A stretch of 64,000 nt of DNA from Bacteroidota bacterium (GTDB taxonomy: Bacteria; Bacteroidota; Bacteroidia; Bacteroidales; F082). The stretch is taken from NCBI GenBank assembly GCA_016845105.1, contig JAERTF010000164.1:25796-89795 (forward strand), given 5' to 3'. Both the position numbers and the translations under genes were made by a program. Numbering within the stretch: position 1 is the first letter of the stretch; the number at the start of each line of letters is the position of its first letter. The notes beneath the pieces are model-generated. The model worked only from the letters and a program-made list of their open reading frames with translations. It did not search any database and had not been told where the DNA came from. This document shows, piece by piece, positions 44,009-51,968 of this stretch.

Positions 44009-44875
44009 ATGAAAAAATTATCCATTTTTTTAATTGCATCTCTTTCTGTTATAATGATTATTTCATCTTGTAAAAAAGATGATGAAAATTATGGCCCTCC
44101 AACATTAAATTTTATTGGTGGTGAAGGTTATGTTGATTCGGATGCTACAGTTGCTGAGAACACTTATTTTAAGGTAGGTATTTCTGCAGTTGCAAATATT
44201 GAATCCAACGAGAAGTTATCAACCCTTCAATTAACTCGTACAATGTTTGGCATTGTATATACCGACACAACACTAACAATTAATGAAAACACCTATGCCA
44301 TTGATTTCGAATTCAACGCACAAGCAAAGGGTGTTGTTGAAACAATTGCCTTCAAAGTAACAGACAAGGCTGGTAAAACTGCAGAAAAAAGTTTGGTTAT
44401 TACTTATGAGGCAACAGCCGAATCTGTAGCAAAAACCACAGGAATAAATATGGGATCTTTTAATGATGATTTTGGTAGTTTTTATTCAACAACTACTAAT
44501 CAGGTTTATAATATAACTACAGCAAGTGAAAATCAATCCAAAATAGATTTCTTGTTTTATAAAGGTAGTGCCAATGGTCCAACAATAGCCTCGCCGGCCG
44601 ATATTCAGGCAAATACAGTTTATGCCATTGAAAACTGGACTACAAAAAATGCCACAATGTTTATGGAAACCAGTATCAGTGCATCTGATTTTGATGCAAT
44701 AGGAGATGAATATACATTTCCAACCTTTGAAAATTCATCTTCAGATATTAATCAAATTGAAGCAAATGATGTAATTATGTTTCAAACAGTTGATAACAGA
44801 CTAGGGTTAATAAAATTAAACTCAATAAATTCAAGAGGTGATTACGCAATAATTGATGTTATTGTTTCACAGTAG
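44009..44875 (+). CDS. Hypothetical surface lipoprotein
   Basis: 288 residues. Lipobox MIISSC gives Cys21, followed by KKDDENYGPP, an acidic sequence like the Bacteroidota surface-export signal. The region 35-130 resembles an Ig-like domain (repeated strands, VTDKAGKTAEKSLVITYEAT). The rest is a beta-rich domain of unknown type (GDEYTFPTFENSSSDINQIE). No enzyme motif is seen. A strong terminator follows at 44900, so it ends a transcript. Confidence 0.6.
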   Translation: MKKLSIFLIASLSVIMIISSCKKDDENYGPPTLNFIGGEGYVDSDATVAENTYFKVGISAVANIESNEKLSTLQLTRTMFGIVYTDTTLTINENTYAIDFEFNAQAKGVVETIAFKVTDKAGKTAEKSLVITYEATAESVAKTTGINMGSFNDDFGSFYSTTTNQVYNITTASENQSKIDFLFYKGSANGPTIASPADIQANTVYAIENWTTKNATMFMETSISASDFDAIGDEYTFPTFENSSSDINQIEANDVIMFQTVDNRLGLIKLNSINSRGDYAIIDVIVSQ

Positions 44876-44899
44876 AGAATTAAAATATTATATATTGGA

Positions 44900-44933
44900 A
44901 ACGCCTTCCCGGTTTGGGAAGGCGTTTTTTTTT
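44900..44933 (+). terminator. Intrinsic terminator
   Basis: AACGCCTTCCC, loop GGTTT, GGGAAGGCGTT, followed by a run of T. The 11-base-pair stem is perfect and GC-rich. It closes the lipoprotein gene ending at 44875, and its stem could slow transcription from the opposite side as well. Confidence 0.9.
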
Positions 44934-45108
44934 ATCTAATAGTAATTGAAATAATTACTAAAGACTGGTCAAATTTAAGATCCTTAAACCCGGCTAACCT
45001 TATAGCAAACAAAGGGATGCCTCTAAAATAATTGTAAATCGAATTCTAATTTGCATACAGACATTAACCTTTGGGTTGGTAAATAAGCTCATTTTTCGGT
45101 TACCGTTA

Positions 45109-46464
45109 TTATCTTAATACAATATAAAGTATAGAAAATGAATCTTCTATTTCCAGATATCCCACTGGCAGCATATTGTTTTCGATTGTCCTATCAATTG
45201 TTTTTTGAACCTCTTGTGTTTGATCGATTGAATAAGATGGTATTGAATAGTTTTTGGCTGAAAAAGCATCTGTTTTGACCATCAATGTGTAGAAAAGATT
45301 CTGCATAATAGATATCCCTACTGGCGAATATCCTTTGTCCATTAATGTTTGTATCTCAATAGACGAATCTTCAAACCCAATATCTGATTTAACAAGTTGC
45401 CAATCGACGCAACTACTTAATGTTTGAGCAAAGAGAAAATGGAAATCACTTCTTGAAAGAGACATGCCCAGAGGAGTATAACCTGCTTCCAGCATTTTTG
45501 ATAATCCTTTTTCAACTTGCTCTTCACTGTTGTATACCCTATAAACCCAATTACTTGTGAGGAAAGGAGGGTTGTTAATTAATAGTGACTTTAGCCTGGT
45601 GTTACTCAATTGAATTCCAACAGGCATTGAGTTCTTTTGTGAAATGTAGTTGAAATAATCTTCAATGAATGCCGTTTGAAAGTTACAAATATTAATTTCC
45701 CAATAGCTTCCATTAATCACATCTTCCATTTTATTTTGGGGAGCAGTACCCGGATTCCACTGAAACTCTTCTTCTAATGGAATATCTACTTCAGGTTTTT
45801 CAGAATCACTTTCGGAATCAAAACCCAACTGACAATCCTTGTGCTTTTCCTTGAATTTATTAATTTGATCTTGGCTAACTCTTGTTGATTGTAATTCAAC
45901 AATACTTAGTAAGGGAAGCTCCATTAATGGCTGAATTGAGTTTACATCTGTATTAGAAAAAACCACTACCTGAAGTTTATCTTTTCCCATTAATGGTGAT
46001 AAATCTGTAACCAAAGTTTGTTGTATGTAAACAGATTCTAGGTTTTCATGATCCTGGAGGGCGTCTATATCTGTTATTGAAGTTGCCGCAAAATTTACAA
46101 ACTCAAGGCTATCCAAATCACGTAAAGCATCAATACTATTAATGTGTGTTGATCCTGCTGAAATAGATTTAAGCCTTTTCAATTTGCGAAGTGGATCTAG
46201 GTTTGCTTCACCAACAGGAAAGTGGTCACAGCTAACACTTTGCAGGTTTATGATCTCAACTAAATCCTCTTCGGTTGGTTTTTTGTCAAGCTTGTCTATT
46301 TCACGTAGAAATACTATTTGCCATGTTTCGTTCAAATTATTCCACCAAACACGATTATCACTTAACTTACTACCATTGTTTTTGTCGTTATCCTTTATTA
46401 ATGAACACGATGTAAACACACAAAAAGTTGTAATTATTATTGATAAAAAAACTATTAGTCTCAT
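45109..46464 (-). CDS. Lipoprotein with LRR-like region and C-terminal four-repeat domain
   Basis: 451 residues. Lipobox FTSC gives Cys20. Residues ~60-215 hold leucine-rich-like repeats (RDLDSLEFVNFAATSITDI, LESVYIQQTLVTDLSPL, LQVVVFSNTDVNSIQPL). After an acidic linker, residues ~255-451 form four units of ~48 residues, each an aromatic start, an amphipathic helix, then a strand like P-G-I: MPVGIQL, TPLGMSL, SPVGISI, LPVGYLE. The same domain closes the proteins at 47070, 50158 and 51969. The function is unknown. Its start overlaps the upstream gene by four bases. LRR plus repeat domain suggests a binding or scaffold protein in the envelope. Confidence 0.75.
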   Translation of the reverse strand: MRLIVFLSIIITTFCVFTSCSLIKDNDKNNGSKLSDNRVWWNNLNETWQIVFLREIDKLDKKPTEEDLVEIINLQSVSCDHFPVGEANLDPLRKLKRLKSISAGSTHINSIDALRDLDSLEFVNFAATSITDIDALQDHENLESVYIQQTLVTDLSPLMGKDKLQVVVFSNTDVNSIQPLMELPLLSIVELQSTRVSQDQINKFKEKHKDCQLGFDSESDSEKPEVDIPLEEEFQWNPGTAPQNKMEDVINGSYWEINICNFQTAFIEDYFNYISQKNSMPVGIQLSNTRLKSLLINNPPFLTSNWVYRVYNSEEQVEKGLSKMLEAGYTPLGMSLSRSDFHFLFAQTLSSCVDWQLVKSDIGFEDSSIEIQTLMDKGYSPVGISIMQNLFYTLMVKTDAFSAKNYSIPSYSIDQTQEVQKTIDRTIENNMLPVGYLEIEDSFSILYIVLR

Positions 46465-46994
46465 TGTATCTGTTTTTGTTTTTTTCTTAAAAATATAAAT
46501 ATCCCAACAACGAAAATGAAAATAAAAAGAGGTGGTTTAAGGGCTACACTTTGTGGTAAATCTTCATGAACTTCCAAATCAACATAATCACCAACAACAA
46601 TATTCATATCAACGGTAAGGTACATATCCTTCGGTGGACTATAATAAAAGTAAAATCCGCTTTGAGCTCTTTCAATTCCTCCATTAGTAGATGTTGAACT
46701 ACCAACTGAGAAGGCTGTATCCAAAAGAGTATTATTGTTTTTATCAACAATTTTGAACTCTCCGGAAAATTCCGCAAAACCATGTTCCGATTCAAATTTT
46801 TCGTCAACTCCCCAAAAGTAAAACTGGTAATCATGAGTTACTTTTGTGAAAATTTCCGCTTGGTGCATTTTCTCTCCTGAAAAACGCTCTACAAATATTT
46901 CATATTCACTTTTTGTATTATTTGATGCAATAAAACCAATTACTCCAATTAGCATTATTAATAATCCTATTACTTTTCTTTTTGTAAATATCAT
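46461..46994 (-). CDS. Small membrane-anchored hypothetical protein
   Basis: 177 residues with a membrane helix near each end (about 8-25 and 150-168) and a ~120-residue beta-rich domain between, which should face the periplasm (FWGVDEKFESEHGFAEFSGE, GIERAQSGFYFYYSP). The C-terminus is basic and cytosolic (RKKQKQIQ). No family recognised. It overlaps the downstream lipoprotein gene by four bases, so the two are translationally coupled and probably work together. Confidence 0.65.
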   Translation of the reverse strand: MIFTKRKVIGLLIMLIGVIGFIASNNTKSEYEIFVERFSGEKMHQAEIFTKVTHDYQFYFWGVDEKFESEHGFAEFSGEFKIVDKNNNTLLDTAFSVGSSTSTNGGIERAQSGFYFYYSPPKDMYLTVDMNIVVGDYVDLEVHEDLPQSVALKPPLFIFIFVVGIFIFLRKKQKQIQ

Positions 46995-47069
46995 GATTGT
47001 GTGTTTTGTCTATCAGAATTTTACCGGTGGGTTTGATTATTCCTCATGCCTATCTGGATGAATTAATTT

Positions 47070-50018
47070 CTAAAATCCAACATATAATATATTAGCAACA
47101 CCACCGCTTTTTAGCATTCCCCATGGCATAATGGCTTCAAGAATTTTCGAATTAACACCTTTGGCTATTTCTGTTGGATTGTCTTTATAGCCTTGTATCT
47201 GCCAACTGCTGGCAATGGGTTCGGATGTTTGCACCAGGAGTGTATAATATTCGTCGCCAAAAATTGTAATCCCAAAAGGCATATAGTTCTGTTCTATAAA
47301 TGGTTGAATTGCTTTAGATACTTCATTAAGGTCAAGTGCAGCAGGAACAATTTGCCATGCTTTGCCTGTAATATTTGTTTTAATATAAAATACATAATAT
47401 GACTCTCCGCTCCATGAAAACCCTGTGGGCAAATATCCATCATTCATATTCCGGTTTATACCCTCTTGCAGTGTATTAGCATCATTATACCACTCCATAT
47501 TCCAGGACGAAATATTTAAAAAATTACCACCAAGAAAAAGGATCTCATATTGTGATCCTACACAATTCAAACCAACAGGAACAAAACCATTATTCGCTTT
47601 TGTTGTAACCTGGTCCTTAAGTATCTGCATATTATTGCTAAACTTTTGTGTGTGCCATATGTTAGCTGTTGTATTTTGCTTGGCACCGGTTTTATCTGTT
47701 TTTGGTTTATCAACTTTTGGCTCTTGATGTTGATCATGAGGGTTGGCCGTATTTTCGTTTGTTTTCGAGTTATTCGACCAGGTATCCCATTCGCCTTTTA
47801 AAACTTTTGCTCGATATTGATTAAAAAGGTTTTCATCTTTAAACTGATAAATTTGTTTTGTTGTGGTTACCCAACCAAGATACGGTCCGTTAAAGTGCAA
47901 ACTTGTAAATGTGCCCGTTTCATTAATCGGCACTTTTTTCCATGATTTTCCGCCATCAACAGTATGCATAATAAGACCTTTTTCACCACAAATCCAACCA
48001 TTCCACGGATCTGTAAATTGAATGTCATAAAGTGCTAATCCTCCTTGCTGTGCTTTTTGGTAATAGTCCCATGAAACACCACCATCTTTGGTAAACATAA
48101 TTAAATTGTTTTCACCAACAATCCATCCATTATTTCTATCAATAAACCACATTGCATTTATATCCATTCGAGAGTTTGTTAAACCTGCAGCTACCTCTGT
48201 TGCTTGCCAGGTATTACCACCATCAGTTGTACAGTAAATAAGGGGCATCTCTGACGGGTAATAAGTTCCGTTACAAAGTATCCAACCATTATTTTTATCC
48301 ACAAACTGAACCCCTACAAGGTGTTTTCTAATAAAGCCTGTTTTTTGATTCCAGGTATTTCCACCATTTTTTGTATATAGTACAGTTCCATTATTTCCAA
48401 CGCACCACCCGTTTTGCTCATCAATAAAATAAATATCATTTAAATCTAGAGTAGTCCCTGAATTCTGTTTTTTCCAGTAGGCTTCCATAGCTCCGGCTTC
48501 ATTAAAAGCAATACCTCCCCTCTTTCCACAAATCCATATATGTTTACGGTCGAGAGAATAAATGCTGTTTGCATCACTGCCCATACCATGTGATTCACGA
48601 GATTTTTGTTGATAATGTATTCTGTGTACATTGGGAGTATATTGCGATGAACTAATGCTACCTGTTACAAAAACCACCTCCTCTTTACCTGATGAAGACA
48701 TAGCTGTAGTATAATAACCATCAATGGTGTTTTGTTTAACCCAACTAGCATTGGGAAGAGTGTATGGGATCTTTCCGGTTATTGGTTTAGGGGATTTTTT
48801 GTTTTCAATTTTTCTTTTTACTATTGGAGCAGTTTTAGAGCCTATTTCAACCTGTTCATTTGGTGAAAGCATTATTGAATACTTTTCGTTAAATATACTT
48901 ACCGAGCCTTCATACAGTTTAATTTTTGTTGCACCATTAAAATACCCTATATCAAACTGTGTTCCTCTAACACCTACTGCACATGTTGGTGTGATTACAA
49001 GAAACTCTTTTCCTCTCTTTTTCACACTAACCTGAACCCCTTTTCGCTCTATAAACAAACCATCATCGCCATATATTTTAATTTTTGCACCCGGCAATAA
49101 GTTTAAAACAGATCCATCACCATATCTTAATTCAGCTTTTGTTCCGGGTTTTTTTGGCACCACAATTCGCTGATTATCTTCATTGTAATATGTTTTTCCA
49201 GACTTGACAACCAATACTGGTCTGGCAGGGCGCCGGATCGACTTCATACCAGACTTATAAACTGTATAGCCCTTATTGATCATTTTCATGTCATCAGTTT
49301 CTATATCAGCAGAATACAAATTATCTTCCATGAAATTTGATAGTATCTTAATCGCTTTGGACTCTTCTTCATTTGGTTGAACCTGATAACTACCAGGGAA
49401 TTCTTGTGAATTAGTTGATGATGATTCATCTGGATCTTTTGTTGAAGATGTATTATCTTGCTGACTCTGCGATACCTGGCAACCCATTAGGTCAACTCCA
49501 CCATTGTTTATTGTTAAGCCTCTGGGTGTATTTGGGCATTTATCATATTCATTTGAAACTCTATCCTGATCATTATCATTTTGTATACTTCTTTTATAAT
49601 TTCGAAGTGATAACTTTACTGTTTTAAGGTTTACGAAATTGCCATTTGTAGAATATTTACATTCCATTGTATAGCCATCATTCAATAGTCTAAATTCATA
49701 ATAAGTTGCAGAAGTCCCAAAATTTTCAATAACCTTGGTTCCAAAAACAATCAGAACTCCGTTTTCTATTTGTCCTTGGAACTTTTCCCCATCTTTTCTC
49801 TCTACTTCAACCTTAGACCCATTTTGCTTAAGTTTGAAAACAGCCTCATAATAATCATCATAGTCTCCCACCCATGTACCATGAAAATATACATTCTGAA
49901 TTCGTTTGCCTGGAGGATTAACCTGCGATTTTGTAGTTATAAAGCAAAGTGTTAAACAAATAGTTAACAATAATGTGGTTGCCTTTTCTGTCCCAACACC
50001 AATCATATATTTTATCAT
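47070..50018 (-). CDS. Exported mosaic protein: TSP3-like, FecR-like, YCF48-like propeller and four-repeat domain
   Basis: 982 residues, signal peptide near residues 12-31. Order of modules: N-terminal beta domain (to ~145), a thrombospondin-3-like stretch (NDNDQDRVSNEYDKCPNTP, about 153-171), a FecR-type domain (about 265-385; CAVGVRGTQFDIGYFNGATK), an Asp-box/YCF48 propeller (about 520-720; repeats containing NGW-G and T-DGG-W), and the C-terminal four-repeat domain (about 785-982, ending ILYVGF). It is soluble apart from the signal. FecR domains in this phylum usually sit on anti-sigma factors; here there is no membrane helix for that. It may link sensing and a propeller scaffold at the envelope. 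Function unknown. Confidence 0.8.
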   Translation of the reverse strand: MIKYMIGVGTEKATTLLLTICLTLCFITTKSQVNPPGKRIQNVYFHGTWVGDYDDYYEAVFKLKQNGSKVEVERKDGEKFQGQIENGVLIVFGTKVIENFGTSATYYEFRLLNDGYTMECKYSTNGNFVNLKTVKLSLRNYKRSIQNDNDQDRVSNEYDKCPNTPRGLTINNGGVDLMGCQVSQSQQDNTSSTKDPDESSSTNSQEFPGSYQVQPNEEESKAIKILSNFMEDNLYSADIETDDMKMINKGYTVYKSGMKSIRRPARPVLVVKSGKTYYNEDNQRIVVPKKPGTKAELRYGDGSVLNLLPGAKIKIYGDDGLFIERKGVQVSVKKRGKEFLVITPTCAVGVRGTQFDIGYFNGATKIKLYEGSVSIFNEKYSIMLSPNEQVEIGSKTAPIVKRKIENKKSPKPITGKIPYTLPNASWVKQNTIDGYYTTAMSSSGKEEVVFVTGSISSSQYTPNVHRIHYQQKSRESHGMGSDANSIYSLDRKHIWICGKRGGIAFNEAGAMEAYWKKQNSGTTLDLNDIYFIDEQNGWCVGNNGTVLYTKNGGNTWNQKTGFIRKHLVGVQFVDKNNGWILCNGTYYPSEMPLIYCTTDGGNTWQATEVAAGLTNSRMDINAMWFIDRNNGWIVGENNLIMFTKDGGVSWDYYQKAQQGGLALYDIQFTDPWNGWICGEKGLIMHTVDGGKSWKKVPINETGTFTSLHFNGPYLGWVTTTKQIYQFKDENLFNQYRAKVLKGEWDTWSNNSKTNENTANPHDQHQEPKVDKPKTDKTGAKQNTTANIWHTQKFSNNMQILKDQVTTKANNGFVPVGLNCVGSQYEILFLGGNFLNISSWNMEWYNDANTLQEGINRNMNDGYLPTGFSWSGESYYVFYIKTNITGKAWQIVPAALDLNEVSKAIQPFIEQNYMPFGITIFGDEYYTLLVQTSEPIASSWQIQGYKDNPTEIAKGVNSKILEAIMPWGMLKSGGVANILYVGF

Positions 50019-50157
50019 AGTTTTTATTTTACAATTGTTCGTTTCAAAAGGATTTTACATTCCAGTGAAAAATATATAAGTAACTACCCCACTTTTCAAG
50101 ATACCCAAAGGACAATTGCTTCATGAAGTTTTTTGTTAATATTATTGGTAATTATTA

Positions 50158-51894
50158 TTAAAACCCCACATACAATACATTCACAACCCCATCTTCCTTT
50201 AAATAGCCAAAAGGAAGTAAACCGGAGTTTATATTTGTATTTACATTTTGTTTTATTTCATTATTGTTGTTCTGATAACCTTCTATTGTCCAGCCCGTTA
50301 CCTCAGTGCCAGGAACTTGAACCAATAAGGTATAATACATTCCACTATAAACTGTTATGCCAACCGGAATATATTGCTGATTAAGCCATGGTTGTATATT
50401 GGTACTTACCTCATTTAAGTCAAGTTCCGATTCAGCTAATTGCCATCCAGTTCCTACAACTTGTGATTTTATATATAGTACGTAAAGATTTCCCTGTTCG
50501 GTAAATGAAATTCCCATTGGGAAATATCCCCGCTCAATATTTGAGGTAATTCCATTTTGCAGATTTGTAGCGTCAGAATAACTTTCAAGATTCCATTCAG
50601 TCATATTAAGCGGGTTCCCTTCAATATAGTAAACCTCTGTTTCTGAACCATCACTTATATAAATTCCGGCAGGTGTACTACCTGCATTAATTGCATTGGA
50701 AATATCATTTTGTATGGAAGTTGGATTGCTTTTGATTTTTTGAGCAGCCCAACCGTCACCAGAAATGTAATAATTCAAAGTATTTGTATAATTATTAGGA
50801 ACATTATTGGAGTTGTTATTATTAATTGGCCTGGAAACTAATTTTTCATTCATGCTTGATGTACTAATCATTTCACCACCATGTATAACCACAACTGAAA
50901 CATTATTGCTTACAGTTACTTGTCCTTTATAAACAGATATTTCTGTTGCATTTCCAGAAACAACTACATCAACCTCTATTTCATCATTCATTGGTTCTAA
51001 TGGTGGTGCCTGATGGCCATGAAAGCCTTCTCTACTAAAGCAACCAGCAATCGCGGATGGTGTTTTTATTAAAAACTTTCCACCTTTTTTATTAACTCTA
51101 AACGCCAAGTCACCTTTATTAACAAATAGTGACATATTACTCTCAAAAGTTACACGTGAGTTTTCTTTAAGGTTAAATTTTACGTTATCAGAATTATACA
51201 CAATATGTGCACTTGAGCCGGCCGGCACCTCAATTTGTTTAGTATTCTCGTTATAAAAAACATCCCCATTATCAACTATTATTGTTCCAATGTTTCCTTC
51301 AATTAGTATATCTTCACCCTTTGACAATATTCTTCTACCTTGATCATCATATTTATCAGCAACACTATATTGTATAGTATTACAATTGCATAATTCGAGT
51401 TTCCTTTTATAAAGTGGTATCAGCTTATATTTATATGGCCATAACTTGTTTACCCAACCGATATAATTATTCATTTTGTCAAAAGTTGAGCAGTCATAAC
51501 AGGGTCTCTGTCCATCTAGTTGTCTCTCATTTTTGTAAAACTCATCAAGTTTTTGCTGAGTTCTCTTTCTATATTGTTCACATTCTTCCCTGGAACTAAA
51601 TACAGGTGGCTTTGCCTGAACATCATAATTACAATGTTGCGCTATAACCTTATACGCTTCACCTTGCTTTTTGGCAAACTCAGCTGATTGTTTCCAATAC
51701 TGATCATGTAGATCCGACCCCCTATTTCTTAATGCTTCTTGTTCATATGCACTTTTCTTAACTCCGTTTATCTCGTAATCCAACTGAGCCTTAAGATAAG
51801 TGTCAGGGTCGACTTGAGCATTTGTTGTTAAGGGTAAGAGCAAGGTTACAATAATGATTGAACTGTGTTTTAAAAAAATATAAGCCTTATTCAT
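50158..51894 (-). CDS. Exported FecR-like protein with C-terminal four-repeat domain
   Basis: 578 residues. A signal peptide ends near TTNAQV. Residues ~30-185 are helical and include PCYDCST near 133. Residues ~190-345 resemble FecR (ILIEGNIGTIIVDNGDVFYN, IAGCFSREGF, SVYKGQVTVSNNVSVVVIHG). After an Asn-rich linker, residues ~378-578 form the four-repeat domain (GWAAQKIKSNPTSIQNDI first, NVLYVGF last). The repeat domain is very close to that of 51969, with a 51-base stretch identical at DNA level. No membrane anchor. Periplasmic or secreted; role unknown. Confidence 0.78.
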   Translation of the reverse strand: MNKAYIFLKHSSIIIVTLLLPLTTNAQVDPDTYLKAQLDYEINGVKKSAYEQEALRNRGSDLHDQYWKQSAEFAKKQGEAYKVIAQHCNYDVQAKPPVFSSREECEQYRKRTQQKLDEFYKNERQLDGQRPCYDCSTFDKMNNYIGWVNKLWPYKYKLIPLYKRKLELCNCNTIQYSVADKYDDQGRRILSKGEDILIEGNIGTIIVDNGDVFYNENTKQIEVPAGSSAHIVYNSDNVKFNLKENSRVTFESNMSLFVNKGDLAFRVNKKGGKFLIKTPSAIAGCFSREGFHGHQAPPLEPMNDEIEVDVVVSGNATEISVYKGQVTVSNNVSVVVIHGGEMISTSSMNEKLVSRPINNNNSNNVPNNYTNTLNYYISGDGWAAQKIKSNPTSIQNDISNAINAGSTPAGIYISDGSETEVYYIEGNPLNMTEWNLESYSDATNLQNGITSNIERGYFPMGISFTEQGNLYVLYIKSQVVGTGWQLAESELDLNEVSTNIQPWLNQQYIPVGITVYSGMYYTLLVQVPGTEVTGWTIEGYQNNNNEIKQNVNTNINSGLLPFGYLKEDGVVNVLYVGF

Positions 51895-51968
51895 TTGTGT
51901 TTAATTTATTGATTATCTATAGCTTAACGTTAGCCTATCGTGATTCGATAGTTAAAACGAGGAAAAAT

